Origin: CAYGFH01 sp964356315
GTDB lineage: Bacteria; Patescibacteriota; Microgenomatia; UBA10105; UBA927
Assembly: GCA_964356315.1 (NCBI GenBank)
Contig: CAYHHA010000009.1
Coordinates: 1 to 52,366, forward strand
Length of the DNA: 52,366 nt
Direction: 5' to 3'
The translations under genes were made by a program, and so were the position numbers. Numbering within the stretch: the first letter of the stretch is position 1; every line of letters starts with the position of its first letter. The notes below the pieces were generated by a model. The model was not told the origin of the DNA. It saw only the letters and a program-made list of their open reading frames with translations, and did not search any database. Below, in pieces: positions 6,272 to 15,977 of the stretch.

Positions 6272-8179
6272 TCACGATTGTTTTTTTCTGTATTTCACTA
6301 AAATTCCCACCATGACAAAGAGCGAACAAGCGCTCATCACAAGACCAATTCGCATGAAATATTCTTGTCGAATGACATATTCTGGTATAGGTGCTTTGAA
6401 ATCAAACGAAGTGTTTTCAAATACTACCAATTCCGAAAACCCCGCCACCCGTATTATCGAAGTATTGAGAAGTGATATCATAAGCTTTTCACGCTCCTCA
6501 GGCGCAAATTTGTAGTCTACTAAAAACATGCGTTTCCAAATATCTATTGGTATAACCACATATTTCACTCCTGCTACATATAACAACTGCTGGAAGTCAG
6601 ACGAATGTATTTTTTTCAGCATCCCTGATACTGACGAAGTTTTTAACAATACTTCAGATGAAATAATTGGGTGAATATCTGAAGCATAACTAAATTTTTC
6701 AGCAGATGGCAACCACAATACACGAGACGGGTTAGCGTCACGCACCAATACATCTTTAAGGCGAATATAATCACTAGAAACCGCTTTCGGCCTAAAATTC
6801 CCAGACAACGTACCCAAAAAAACTGGACGAATAGTGAAGAGCCAGAAGACAATGAAGAGAATTGCTATTGGATATTGGATTATAGATATTGGATGTTGGA
6901 GCCTAGATTTATTTTTTAGACCTGCCCGATTCATGATCCATGACCGTGTTCGATCAATCCATGATCCGTGATCCATGATCCATAATCCATTTAGCGCAAC
7001 CGGTATTACCATTGAATACCCTAGCGCAATATACAAATAAAATTTCGTCGGATCACGAAACATTACGAAACCTGGAATATGTTCAAACATCCATTCAAAT
7101 ATTCCCCCAAACGGCTGCTGAACCCCTTTGGCGAAAAAAGCACCAACAAGCACCAAAAGCAAGAAGAATGATACTGGATATTGGATGTTGGATGTTGGAT
7201 TTTGGATTTTGGATTTTGGATGCGATTGATTATCCTTTATCCATGATCCATGATCCTTAATCCGAGATCCTTGTGTTTCTATCCATGATCCACGATCCTT
7301 GATCCACGATCCAAACAACAAGGAACTAAATCCCACAACCGGTATCAAAAGGAATTCTGGCTGAAGAAAATAGACTTTGCCAAATAAATTTTCGGGCCAA
7401 TTCGGATGAAGAAGTGACAGTGCATGGGAAAAATCTGCGACACTCAAAAATTTTAGCATCCCAGCACTTGTGTACTCCTCAGCTAACATTAGCCCATCGT
7501 GTACAAAAAGCATCGGCAAAATCCAATACGCATGCACTAACAGAGAAATGAAGAGTGATGTTCCTAAAGTTATACCAAGTATAACGACTAGCAATGTGAG
7601 TTTATTTTTCGGAAAATTGCTGAAGAACATGCTAAAGATGCAATATGCAATTAAAATCCATCCTACTAAATATGCCAACCGCAGATCAAAGGCAATAAGT
7701 ATCGCAAAAATTACACCGTTTTGAATATTTCTCAAATACTGCAATCGCTGAGTTCTAAATATCTCATCAATCGAGGAAATAAATCTGTAAACGACATAGG
7801 GAGCAAAAGAGTATGCTAGCATAACCCCACGCTGACCACCGTCAAATAACATAAGAACATATGTGTTAAGACTATAAATAATTACAGAAAGTGTTGAAAT
7901 AAATCTTGATTGAAATATATAGCGAGAAAGTTTCCATATGGATACGACAGACATAATGACAGCGCTAACCCAAAGCATCTTATCTATACTCCACCAATTT
8001 AATCCCATCACATATGCAAGTTTAATGAAAAGCCTGATTGGGTAATCAATCCACAGTTGCGCAATCACCCCATTGCCTAGCCCGTGTGCACCGTCCCAAA
8101 CACTTGGCAACCAAGAAATCTCTTTTAGTTGCTCCTGGAAAAAAAATGGCGCATCGCCAAATGCAAAATAAGTATTCAT
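6272..8179 (-). CDS. GT-C-like multispanning membrane protein with heptad insertions, N-terminus short
   Basis: A 635-residue membrane protein with about ten hydrophobic segments, resembling the arabinofuranosyltransferase/YfhO-like GT-C group (PGFVMFRDPTKFYLYIALGYS near residues 375-395, quoted in parts). Such enzymes use polyprenyl-phosphate sugars outside the membrane. Homologues at 9196-11427 and 12672-14915 have a first transmembrane helix before the GD motif. Here the protein starts at MNTYFAFGDAPFFF with no such helix and a stop two codons upstream, so it may be truncated. Two loops (about residues 289-336 and 396-438) are built of 7-residue repeats such as GSWIKDH and SKIQNPT, encoded by heptamer DNA repeats. 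Activity is uncertain. Confidence 0.8.
   Translation of the reverse strand: MNTYFAFGDAPFFFQEQLKEISWLPSVWDGAHGLGNGVIAQLWIDYPIRLFIKLAYVMGLNWWSIDKMLWVSAVIMSVVSIWKLSRYIFQSRFISTLSVIIYSLNTYVLMLFDGGQRGVMLAYSFAPYVVYRFISSIDEIFRTQRLQYLRNIQNGVIFAILIAFDLRLAYLVGWILIAYCIFSMFFSNFPKNKLTLLVVILGITLGTSLFISLLVHAYWILPMLFVHDGLMLAEEYTSAGMLKFLSVADFSHALSLLHPNWPENLFGKVYFLQPEFLLIPVVGFSSLLFGSWIKDRGSWIETQGSRIKDHGSWIKDNQSHPKSKIQNPTSNIQYPVSFFLLLVLVGAFFAKGVQQPFGGIFEWMFEHIPGFVMFRDPTKFYLYIALGYSMVIPVALNGLWIMDHGSWIDRTRSWIMNRAGLKNKSRLQHPISIIQYPIAILFIVFWLFTIRPVFLGTLSGNFRPKAVSSDYIRLKDVLVRDANPSRVLWLPSAEKFSYASDIHPIISSEVLLKTSSVSGMLKKIHSSDFQQLLYVAGVKYVVIPIDIWKRMFLVDYKFAPEEREKLMISLLNTSIIRVAGFSELVVFENTSFDFKAPIPEYVIRQEYFMRIGLVMSACSLFVMVGILVKYRKKQS
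6866..6990. repeat. Inverted heptad repeat inside a GT-C gene (first)
   Basis: The left arm 6866-6900 holds TATTGGAT-type heptamers and the right arm 6930-6990 holds ATCCATG units, with a 29-base core. It lies wholly in the coding region and keeps the reading frame, giving protein heptads of the GLWIMDH type in a loop between two membrane helices. Confidence 0.88.
7172..7313. repeat. Inverted heptad repeat inside a GT-C gene (second, longest)
   Basis: The left arm 7172-7221 has about seven TTGGAT-centred heptamers. The right arm 7230-7313 has about a dozen ATCCATG/ATCCACG-like heptamers. The tract is in frame. Because three heptamers make 21 bases, each protein repeat is 7 residues. This is the longest such tract in the window. 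Confidence 0.92.
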
Positions 8180-8182
8180 ACA

Positions 8183-9199
8183 TTATTTATTCCGAATTAG
8201 TTCTCGAGCGGAAACGATAAGGGCAAAAACAATTAAATAAAATATTCCGATCGCAGTTCTATTGGCCACAAGATCGTCACCTTTACTAATGCTAATCAGC
8301 ATAACAACTATGAGTAGCATCGGAACAAGATAAATATTGGAAGCGAAAGATCTAGTGTTTGAGATCTTCCCCAGGTTATCAAAAGACAAATGTTCAGCAA
8401 CGAAAGTGCAACTTTTGGAAAATGTCACGGTCTGGATTTCAAATAGTATTATAGCCACTGAGATTATATAAAGTATGGTATCCCAACTGATGGATATCGG
8501 ATCGAATATATACACAATTAACATATATAAAAAGGCTGCAAACTCCAGAGTGTATAGAATTGTTATATTTTTTATATAGACAATAGCTAAGTATATAAAT
8601 CCTGGAAGCAAAAAAATTAAGTAGTACAACATGAAATAAGGATCATGCAATATACTCAAAATCTTTTCTCGAATAAACCAAAAAATTGAATGTGGATTAT
8701 GGGAAATGGTATCCATTGGAAAAATATACTGTGTTGCAACTGAATACATTCCAGAGAAAAAACCAATTGCGTTATCCTGTGTCCCTTTATCAGAAAACAA
8801 CTGAAACTCATATGACTTACCCTGCGAATCTGAAAAAGGCGGAAATCCAAAACCATAGAGTAATTTATCCGGAAATCGATCAACTAAATATGCATTTTGC
8901 ACGACCCAATCACTAGCACCTCTTTCTCTTAATCTAAAACGTATCGTATCGTAATTGAACCGACCGTACGTATTTATTCGCAATTTTAATGTTCCAAAAT
9001 TATTATACTTTGCAGTTACCTCACCTTTTAAAATTTTGTCTTGAACGAGCGGATCAATAAAAAATTCTCGTCCCAAAATCCCAGAGTGATATATCTGAAT
9101 CGACGTATGGTATACTTCACGATAAAACAGTAGAGATAATAATCCTCCAAAAGCAAATAAAATAAAAACAACAATTAAATGAATACCATGCTTTTTCAT
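8183..9199 (-). CDS. Membrane protein with an extracytoplasmic beta-type domain
   Basis: A 338-residue protein of unknown family. An N-terminal hydrophobic segment (about 7-25) is followed by about 140 residues likely outside the membrane, with the pattern TLKLRINTYGRFNYDTIRF and FGFPPFSDSQGKSYEFQLFS. Similar beta-rich modules accompany GT-C proteins in CPR genomes, so a carbohydrate-binding role is conceivable. About five or six hydrophobic segments follow from residue 185 to the end. It overlaps the GT-C gene at 9196 by ATGA, and its stop lies one codon before the ATG of the downstream GT-C gene, in the same frame. It may partner one of them. Confidence 0.75.
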   Translation of the reverse strand: MKKHGIHLIVVFILFAFGGLLSLLFYREVYHTSIQIYHSGILGREFFIDPLVQDKILKGEVTAKYNNFGTLKLRINTYGRFNYDTIRFRLRERGASDWVVQNAYLVDRFPDKLLYGFGFPPFSDSQGKSYEFQLFSDKGTQDNAIGFFSGMYSVATQYIFPMDTISHNPHSIFWFIREKILSILHDPYFMLYYLIFLLPGFIYLAIVYIKNITILYTLEFAAFLYMLIVYIFDPISISWDTILYIISVAIILFEIQTVTFSKSCTFVAEHLSFDNLGKISNTRSFASNIYLVPMLLIVVMLISISKGDDLVANRTAIGIFYLIVFALIVSARELIRNK

Positions 9200-11427
9200 A
9201 TATGAGTAGCTATATAAAATAATCCTGCCACTATAGCAATTACACTTATAACAACAGTCGGGATTGTGAATTTTGATGGTAGAAATTCTATTTGCATTTG
9301 CATAGAATAATTACCATTTGATGTTTTTTTAACAAATTCTGGATATGCAACCCTCAAATTTTCCGGCTCTAATTTCCATGCATTTCCAAAATCATATGCA
9401 ACCGTATTTCGTAAATTCAAACGACGCTTACTTTTCTCATTGATTAAATATATTCCCCACAGTCCATTATATGGTTCAAGGAGAATTAGATTCGAATCGG
9501 TCGAAATAGTATCGATTTTTACATAAAATGATCCATTCGAATTTTTATGAAAAACTACTGACTGAATATCTCCAATAGTTTTTTCAACTGTTCGTGTTAA
9601 AAAAACTGTTGGTGAATAATATTTTTCGCTTATCTCGTACAAACTATACTTATTCCCAAAGTCTCGTACTTTTTTTCCGATAATTGCTTGCCTATATTCA
9701 GCTGACTGACTAGAAATAATTCCATTTTCATCAAGGAACCGCAATGAATTTTTTGGTAAAATTTCATGGTTTTCAATAATATACCCTATGTTTTGATTTT
9801 GAAAAATTTTTCCAAGAGCATCATAATCATGGCGCCTTAATAAGTTCAACACAGTAACATTTAACTCAGGATTTGAGGGCGTTTGAATTCCATAATAGCC
9901 AGAGATATCACTTGATTTTGATAAAATCTGCAACATCGATAATCCTGAATAAAAATGATTTTTCTCTTTTTCGTCTCCGATTACAATATATCCAGGATAT
10001 GTCATTGGTATCCATAAATATCTTGACGAGACTGGATTTTTTCGTAAATAATCAGTTAGTGCAATAAATTCAGAGTTAAATTTACCACTTATCCGTGATG
10101 AATAATCAGAATCGTTATACTTAATATTTACATATGGAAAAGCCTTCAAAAGAGTAACTAATGCCAAACAGAAAATAATAGAATATTTATAGAAATTTCT
10201 GACCTTGGCCTCTTGGTAAATATATGTCGCAACATATACTGAAAACGCAACCTGAAACGCCATCGCAAGAGCGAATTTATCATACATATTTCTAAACATT
10301 ACAAAGAGAGGTATATGACCATTGAAAAATTGAAATATTTTTAAATTCATTTCACCGTAATTTGGAGTGACAAAAAACATTGCTAGACATAACCCAGAAA
10401 CCACAATAACAAACAAGTATCGATCAATTTTTTTTACGTGGGATAGCAAGGAGCCTGCGTATAGAACAACTAATAGATATATAATTCCGATAGATTGAAA
10501 AAGTGTCACACCTTCTCTATCAGACCATGAGGTTCTCAGATGATTTACCAATTGATTAACTGGGCTATTTAAATTCGTTATCGCTGCTATTGCAAGATCG
10601 TTTTGATTACGATAGTCATCAGACAATAAATGATTGACAAAAACATCGCTACCTGTTTTTGAAATCATAGGAATCAGATAATGGATTAACCAGAAACTAT
10701 TACAAATTAGAGAATAAAGAATAAATGTAATAAAAGCTCTCCAGAAAAAAACCTTATTTGACCTTTGAAAATATATAAAAAATGGGATTAATGTTAATAT
10801 TGACGGCAAAAACCATGGAAGACCGAGCAACGTTGAGCTAAATAAAGAATAGAATATTGAAGAGGCAATTATAAATGCTAGTTTTTGCTTCTTTAGCCCT
10901 ACAATAAAAAGATATAAACACGCGGGCACAACTAAGATCGAATATATTGATATTAGTTGATGTTGAAAAAATGTTTTTGTAATATATGTAGAAAAAATAT
11001 ACCCAATTGAAACTATTATCCGACTCCAAAAAAGAAAAACTGATTTACTTTGAATTACTTCTTTGAGAAATAAGTAATAAAAAAGAAACCCAAACGATAA
11101 TAATAATCCATATGCTATAAATTGCGTATTCCAAAAAGGAAACACAGTCTTTAGGAATAATAGAAATAACACAGTGGGCGCTGCATAACTAACTGGGAGA
11201 TAGCCCATATTTCCACCTAGGGTATTGTTGGAAATAATATTAAATGAAAAGTTTTTCAAATACTCTAAAGGAAATATATAATAAAATCTTCCATCGTCTC
11301 CCCCAACGTTATATAACCCTCCCCAAAATAGATTAGGAATTAAAAATATAGCTACGGCTATACATAAAAGTATATATTTTTGCCAATTTGAGTAGATGTG
11401 GGTTAACAAAAATCTAATTAATTTCAT
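9196..11427 (-). CDS. GT-C-like multispanning membrane protein
   Basis: A 743-residue membrane protein with about 12 hydrophobic segments followed by an extracytoplasmic domain (about residues 450-710) and a last membrane helix at the C-terminus. The first extracytoplasmic loop carries NVGGDDGRFYY, with acidic residues where GT-C enzymes keep their catalytic aspartate. HIPLFVMFRNMYDKFALAMA (about residues 375-394) matches the P-x-F-x-M-F-R element shared with the proteins at 6272 and 12672. A role as a polyprenyl-phosphate-dependent glycosyltransferase or related glycan enzyme is inferred. The region is clearly more AT-rich than the flanks. Confidence 0.82.
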   Translation of the reverse strand: MKLIRFLLTHIYSNWQKYILLCIAVAIFLIPNLFWGGLYNVGGDDGRFYYIFPLEYLKNFSFNIISNNTLGGNMGYLPVSYAAPTVLFLLFLKTVFPFWNTQFIAYGLLLSFGFLFYYLFLKEVIQSKSVFLFWSRIIVSIGYIFSTYITKTFFQHQLISIYSILVVPACLYLFIVGLKKQKLAFIIASSIFYSLFSSTLLGLPWFLPSILTLIPFFIYFQRSNKVFFWRAFITFILYSLICNSFWLIHYLIPMISKTGSDVFVNHLLSDDYRNQNDLAIAAITNLNSPVNQLVNHLRTSWSDREGVTLFQSIGIIYLLVVLYAGSLLSHVKKIDRYLFVIVVSGLCLAMFFVTPNYGEMNLKIFQFFNGHIPLFVMFRNMYDKFALAMAFQVAFSVYVATYIYQEAKVRNFYKYSIIFCLALVTLLKAFPYVNIKYNDSDYSSRISGKFNSEFIALTDYLRKNPVSSRYLWIPMTYPGYIVIGDEKEKNHFYSGLSMLQILSKSSDISGYYGIQTPSNPELNVTVLNLLRRHDYDALGKIFQNQNIGYIIENHEILPKNSLRFLDENGIISSQSAEYRQAIIGKKVRDFGNKYSLYEISEKYYSPTVFLTRTVEKTIGDIQSVVFHKNSNGSFYVKIDTISTDSNLILLEPYNGLWGIYLINEKSKRRLNLRNTVAYDFGNAWKLEPENLRVAYPEFVKKTSNGNYSMQMQIEFLPSKFTIPTVVISVIAIVAGLFYIATHI

Positions 11428-11429
11428 TA

Positions 11430-12359
11430 CTATTTATTTCCAGTTAGCACGATGACATCCCCGGTCTTAAAAAAATCTAGAATTTTCTCAATAGGATATA
11501 CCAACATTACAAGCCAGGGCTTGTTGATTAAATCAAGTTGAGGTGCATTGAGACGCTCTCGCAACAGATACTGAATGCTACCGATTATTCCGCCAGCTGA
11601 CGCAAATTTAATCATACAATCTCGAAACAAATTCTTGCTGGCTATCGATTCCAGAGTCGAAGGAGAAAACAAATAAAGATGACGTGGGCAATCGAGATTA
11701 TACCAATATTGTTTTGTCAGATTCGCAACAATACTGGATTCATTTGGAGTTCCGACTATTATCTGACCGCCTTTTTTTAGTTTTTTATATGCAAGCCGGA
11801 AACAATTTCCAGGATCATCAATATGTTCGATAACATGATAGAGTCGAATAACATCAAAATAGTTATCTTTATAATCAAGTAATCTCTCATACGGCCCAAC
11901 AACCACATTTCTAATACCACGATCTTTTGCCGTTTGAATAGCCTTTTTGTCAATATCCATTCCATACACCTCCCACCCAGCAGTTTGCAAAAGTGAAAGC
12001 GTCTCTCCACTTCCGCATCCGATATCAAGAATTTTTCCATTTTGAACTGGCTTCGGCATTGCAGGAACTTTGAGAAACAACCCAAGTAACAAGGATACTG
12101 GGTTAGGTTTGTAATAATGTACGACCAGATAATTTCGAAGTTTTCCAAAAAAACTTAATTGGGCATTATTATTGTAAGAGTAATAGTCAGATGAAGGATA
12201 ATATTTTTTAAGCTGTATATTTGTCAGCTTCGGTAATAACCGTACAAAACCACAAGACCTACATTTATGCTCCGAAAATTTTCCTGGAAATCCAAACATT
12301 CTATCATGTGCATCGAATAGATATTTCCAATTATTAGTACCACAAATTATGCATTTCAT
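11430..12359 (-). CDS. Class I SAM-dependent methyltransferase with zinc ribbon
   Basis: A 309-residue protein. An N-terminal zinc ribbon has two CxxC pairs (C3/C6 and C33/C36). A Rossmann methyltransferase core follows, with the SAM-binding motif LDIGCGSGET at residues 111-120 and a YHVIEHIDDP stretch typical of the Methyltransf_11/23 group. It probably methylates a sugar or another small glycan-linked substrate. The start at MKCIICG is chosen because the ribbon begins there and it gives an ATGA overlap with the preceding membrane protein gene; a start 66 bases upstream would only add overlap. Confidence 0.88.
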   Translation of the reverse strand: MKCIICGTNNWKYLFDAHDRMFGFPGKFSEHKCRSCGFVRLLPKLTNIQLKKYYPSSDYYSYNNNAQLSFFGKLRNYLVVHYYKPNPVSLLLGLFLKVPAMPKPVQNGKILDIGCGSGETLSLLQTAGWEVYGMDIDKKAIQTAKDRGIRNVVVGPYERLLDYKDNYFDVIRLYHVIEHIDDPGNCFRLAYKKLKKGGQIIVGTPNESSIVANLTKQYWYNLDCPRHLYLFSPSTLESIASKNLFRDCMIKFASAGGIIGSIQYLLRERLNAPQLDLINKPWLVMLVYPIEKILDFFKTGDVIVLTGNK

Positions 12360-12685
12360 AGAGCACCCTTCCTTAGTTCCTTTGCATATTGAACTAATCC
12401 AAAAACAAAAAAGATATAAAGCCACTCACCAATACGCTCGGTTATTGTATCAAATCCATTCTGCAGATATGAGATTCCCATGAAAAAAACTATAAACAGA
12501 GAGATATAAAACGTAAGCTTCGATGTACTTCGATTAAATAAGATAAAAAGAATATATAGAAAGCTTGCCAACGAGAACGAAAAATCCGAAAATTTAAATA
12601 TGCGTGCTAAATCCAAAAAAAATACTCCAAATACAGAAAGCAAAAATAATATTGATACTAGATATAAATGTTTATTTATTTTCAT
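12356..12685 (-). CDS. Small membrane protein, about four helices
   Basis: A 109-residue, very hydrophobic protein with about four membrane segments and a basic C-terminus (KELRKGAL). No family is recognised. It overlaps the large GT-C gene upstream by 14 bases and the methyltransferase downstream by ATGA, so it is part of one transcription unit. An accessory role for the neighbouring GT-C protein is possible but only suggested by position. Confidence 0.65.
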   Translation of the reverse strand: MKINKHLYLVSILFLLSVFGVFFLDLARIFKFSDFSFSLASFLYILFILFNRSTSKLTFYISLFIVFFMGISYLQNGFDTITERIGEWLYIFFVFGLVQYAKELRKGAL

Positions 12686-14915
12686 GATACTTTTGATAAA
12701 TTAAGCCTAGTATATAGAAAAGTACTATCAATCCCGCACAAACAGAAATAATAATCCCGATGTAAAAATTATTTTGAGTTTGTAAAATTATTGCTCCAGT
12801 CAGCATATTTTTGTTTCCGAAAAGCTTAGGATTTATTACCCATCCATTTGCATAGTTATTGACCAATATATGATCATTATTATTTGAAAATTCTTCTCCG
12901 TCTACGCGTAATATAAGTTTTGATAAAAATGGTTGAGAAAAAATCAATAAAAATTTCTCTTTTTGGCCTCTCAAATCTATAGAGACCTCATAAAACACCT
13001 CTGAACGTTTTTTATATGTAACGATAGGTCGATTTGCATCAGGCACGTCGCAAGATAAAATCTTGCAGTATTTCTTATCGATAAATGCCCATGAGAATGA
13101 TGTGCTCGAATTGTAGTTATTATTACCACTGACATAATCAGGAGCATACACTAATGGTCGAACAACAGACTTGTCAAATTCATATATGGAATAATGACCT
13201 TTTGAATATATTTGCTTAACAGGTAGTGAATTCAATAAAGAATCGTATGCGAGTTGATTTTTTATTGCTGGCATATCATCCTTGTTTTCAAATGTTTTCA
13301 CTGGCATGTAAGGATATTTTGAAAATTTATCCATGATTTTTTCGTCAGAATTCCTGAAAATATATCTGATATTTAGAAGAGAAGAAATGTGGACAAGTTT
13401 GTTCATATCCTGATTTCGTATGGCTTCTATTGTTGGCACTTCATATGCGCCAAACATCCAAAAACCAGCGAAATCCTGCCTATTAGCGATATTTGAAACC
13501 ATTGAGATTCCTTCGTAGGCTCCCCCAAGCTTTCCATATGCTAGTTGAAAATATGGGAATGTCAGTGGGAGAGTTAGAACTTTACCATCCTCAGGCAACG
13601 ATTTTAAAAATTGAAGAGAGTCTAACAAATCAGGATCCATGCTAAAAATAGATGAGACATTGTCAGACAAATAGAGAGTAGAATGAACCGAATCTCCTCG
13701 CAAAAATGGAATCATTCTATATATAAGAATTGAAAATACTATCAAAAATCCTACAACGATTTGTCCAACCTTTCGCTTCTCAAATAAATACGATAGGGAT
13801 ACCCCGAATAGAAGTGAATAGTAAAAAGAAAATACATAAGCCCACTTTTCGTTAAAGGAGCGAAACATCGAAAATCCAGGAATATGAAACAGTAATTTAT
13901 ACATCTCTATCCCAGTATGGGTAATATTTGCAGAAACAAGAAATAACGTCAGAAGAAACACGACACCCATCAGAAGCAATAATTTGGATTTCTTTACAAG
14001 AAATCCAAAGAGTATAGTCATAGGAATCAGAAATATAAATATGTCTTTACCTAACCACCACTGAAACAATTCACGACTTATTTTTCCAGACCCAGCGTGA
14101 TTCTCAGAAAAGTAGAATAACCCAGCGTTTTTGATTGCAGATTCACTAAATACCTGAGAATGAACAATGCTCGATGAGTTAAATAAAGACATCAAAATAG
14201 GAATTATATGAAAACTATGGAGACCAAGAAATAATATCAGACCTGCAAGCAATCCTCTCCAAGGGATTGATTTGTATGCGACAAATTTCAAATATAAATA
14301 CAAGAAAACGAACGATATTGGGTAAAATGAAAACAACTGAGGAGCATTACCTAATCCAAAATTTATTGAATAACACACGCTAACAATAAGTATAATAACT
14401 ATATTCCTGAATTTTTCCGTAAGACAATATTGAAGTAGATAATAAAAAATCAAGACATTTAGGAAAACTTGATTTAACGTTGGCAGTGCAACCGGCCATC
14501 CAGTTTTTGAAATCATTCCTAAATAAGCGAGTCCAGCAGCAATCCCAGCATACCCAGAAATCTCATCATTCCGAATTTTTTTTCCTTGTCTGAGCAAAGA
14601 TTTTATGATGAGATAAACATAAAAAAAACCTAGCGATAAATTTACCCCATATTCGAATGCGATAAGATTAGTTGGGGTTCGCAACAACTGGAGCAATCCA
14701 TATAGGAAATATAGATACGGAAGGTAAGAGAATGAATATCCGTATGCAGAATTACTATAGTTGACAGAACTTCGAGCAACCGCCAGTGGGTCCAAAAAAT
14801 ACAATCTACCAGCATCTCCACCTAAATTTACAAATCCAGGTTTTAACCAAAAAAATGGGATTAATAATAGTAGTATTACTACAAGCGGAGCAATTATTTT
14901 TTTAAATTTTATCAT
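12672..14915 (-). CDS. GT-C/YfhO-like multispanning membrane protein
   Basis: A 747-residue membrane protein with about 12 hydrophobic segments, an extracytoplasmic domain from about residue 440 to 700 and a final C-terminal helix. NLGGDAGRLYFLDPLA in the first outer loop parallels the acidic site of the protein at 9196-11427; HIPGFSMFRSFNEKWAYVFS matches the shared P-x-F-x-M-F-R element. The start at MIKFKKIIAPL is preferred: AGAGG lies eight bases before it, and a start eight codons upstream adds only a charged stub. It overlaps the GT2 stop by 14 bases. The acceptor and donor are unknown. Confidence 0.82.
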   Translation of the reverse strand: MIKFKKIIAPLVVILLLLIPFFWLKPGFVNLGGDAGRLYFLDPLAVARSSVNYSNSAYGYSFSYLPYLYFLYGLLQLLRTPTNLIAFEYGVNLSLGFFYVYLIIKSLLRQGKKIRNDEISGYAGIAAGLAYLGMISKTGWPVALPTLNQVFLNVLIFYYLLQYCLTEKFRNIVIILIVSVCYSINFGLGNAPQLFSFYPISFVFLYLYLKFVAYKSIPWRGLLAGLILFLGLHSFHIIPILMSLFNSSSIVHSQVFSESAIKNAGLFYFSENHAGSGKISRELFQWWLGKDIFIFLIPMTILFGFLVKKSKLLLLMGVVFLLTLFLVSANITHTGIEMYKLLFHIPGFSMFRSFNEKWAYVFSFYYSLLFGVSLSYLFEKRKVGQIVVGFLIVFSILIYRMIPFLRGDSVHSTLYLSDNVSSIFSMDPDLLDSLQFLKSLPEDGKVLTLPLTFPYFQLAYGKLGGAYEGISMVSNIANRQDFAGFWMFGAYEVPTIEAIRNQDMNKLVHISSLLNIRYIFRNSDEKIMDKFSKYPYMPVKTFENKDDMPAIKNQLAYDSLLNSLPVKQIYSKGHYSIYEFDKSVVRPLVYAPDYVSGNNNYNSSTSFSWAFIDKKYCKILSCDVPDANRPIVTYKKRSEVFYEVSIDLRGQKEKFLLIFSQPFLSKLILRVDGEEFSNNNDHILVNNYANGWVINPKLFGNKNMLTGAIILQTQNNFYIGIIISVCAGLIVLFYILGLIYQKYHENK

Positions 14916-15969
14916 AATAAGCCTCTCGAGTATTATCATAATTTTTCAACACAGGAGCATATCCAAGTAATTTTGCTAAGTAAAAATATACTATTAATAT
15001 ACCAGTCATTATTGTCAACGGCACGTGAATCATGTAGGCAAAGTTTTTGCGTGTAAAAGACAACAGAATCCCATCAATAACGGAAGGTAACACAATTAAG
15101 GAATAAGGTAAAAACAATATTTTTTTGATTTGATCTTTCGAAGAAAAATTCTTTTCTCTACCAGAAAAGCCTGAAGCACCATTTGTCCTATCAAAAAAAA
15201 TATTATTTTTTATTCTCCAAACAAGTTTACTCGCATATCCCTTAATGGTATCAGAAGAATAGTGAATTATCTCGTCATTTTTCATGATAGCTATATAAGG
15301 ATTTAACCTTCGAATAAAATGAAAAACGTGTGGAATTAACTGCGGGCGTTTCTTTAGAAGTGGGAATTCTTTTTTTACCCACATTGCATCAAACATCCCT
15401 CCACATGCGACTAATTCGATTAAAGGTAATACTGAGGTTTCTGGGATTTCAAATAATATGCTCTTATTATCCTCTTTGCGAAATGAATACCTTTTTCGCA
15501 TCGTTTCTATAAAATAATCGGCGTTTTTTGTTAATCGATACATAAAAAATGAGAAAGGATCCCCATACTCACTTATATATGTGTTAATAATTTTATATCC
15601 CTCTGGAGTAGTGTATCCACTCCCTGTTAAAGCCTTCACATCGGGATTATTCATAAAAATTGACAACCTATTTTCTATACTTTTATTATTCGTTAACACC
15701 TCATCATGATCTATATACATTACATACTGTGATTTTGCTCTCATGAACCCTAAGAATTTTGCGTAGACAGGTTCAACATTAGGATTTTTTATAAACACAC
15801 AACCATACTTCTCTGCGATTTGTTGGGTGCAATCAGAAGAGCCACCATCAACAATGAGTATTTCGATAAATTTACTACTATATGTTTGGCTACGTATAGC
15901 ATCAAGCACTCGAGGCAATAATTTTGCGGAGTTATAGGTAGCAATCACCATGCTTACGTGTGGATTCAT
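14902..15969 (-). CDS. GT2 family glycosyltransferase with C-terminal membrane segment
   Basis: A 355-residue GT-A enzyme. The family opening is clear (VSMVIATYNSAKLLPRVLDA), the nucleotide-binding DGGSSD is at 41-46, and the metal-binding DxD lies in IDHDE at 86-90. Near the C-terminus two hydrophobic stretches (about 278-298 and 306-330) suggest membrane attachment. It likely transfers a sugar to the lipid-linked glycan in the cytoplasm. It shares the long C-terminal layout with the GT2 at 24882-25859, so the two are probably paralogues. Specificity is unknown. Confidence 0.88.
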   Translation of the reverse strand: MNPHVSMVIATYNSAKLLPRVLDAIRSQTYSSKFIEILIVDGGSSDCTQQIAEKYGCVFIKNPNVEPVYAKFLGFMRAKSQYVMYIDHDEVLTNNKSIENRLSIFMNNPDVKALTGSGYTTPEGYKIINTYISEYGDPFSFFMYRLTKNADYFIETMRKRYSFRKEDNKSILFEIPETSVLPLIELVACGGMFDAMWVKKEFPLLKKRPQLIPHVFHFIRRLNPYIAIMKNDEIIHYSSDTIKGYASKLVWRIKNNIFFDRTNGASGFSGREKNFSSKDQIKKILFLPYSLIVLPSVIDGILLSFTRKNFAYMIHVPLTIMTGILIVYFYLAKLLGYAPVLKNYDNTREAYYDKI

Positions 15970-15977
15970 CCCACGTA

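Noticed and set aside
7172..7313. Frameshift or pseudogene caused by the repeat tracts in the GT-C gene
   Set aside because: The frame continues through both tracts and the membrane helices on either side are intact, so the repeats are in-frame insertions.
9196..14915. A Wzy polymerase among the large membrane proteins
   Set aside because: They share the GT-C layout with an outer C-terminal domain rather than the typical Wzy pattern. No clear Wzy was found.
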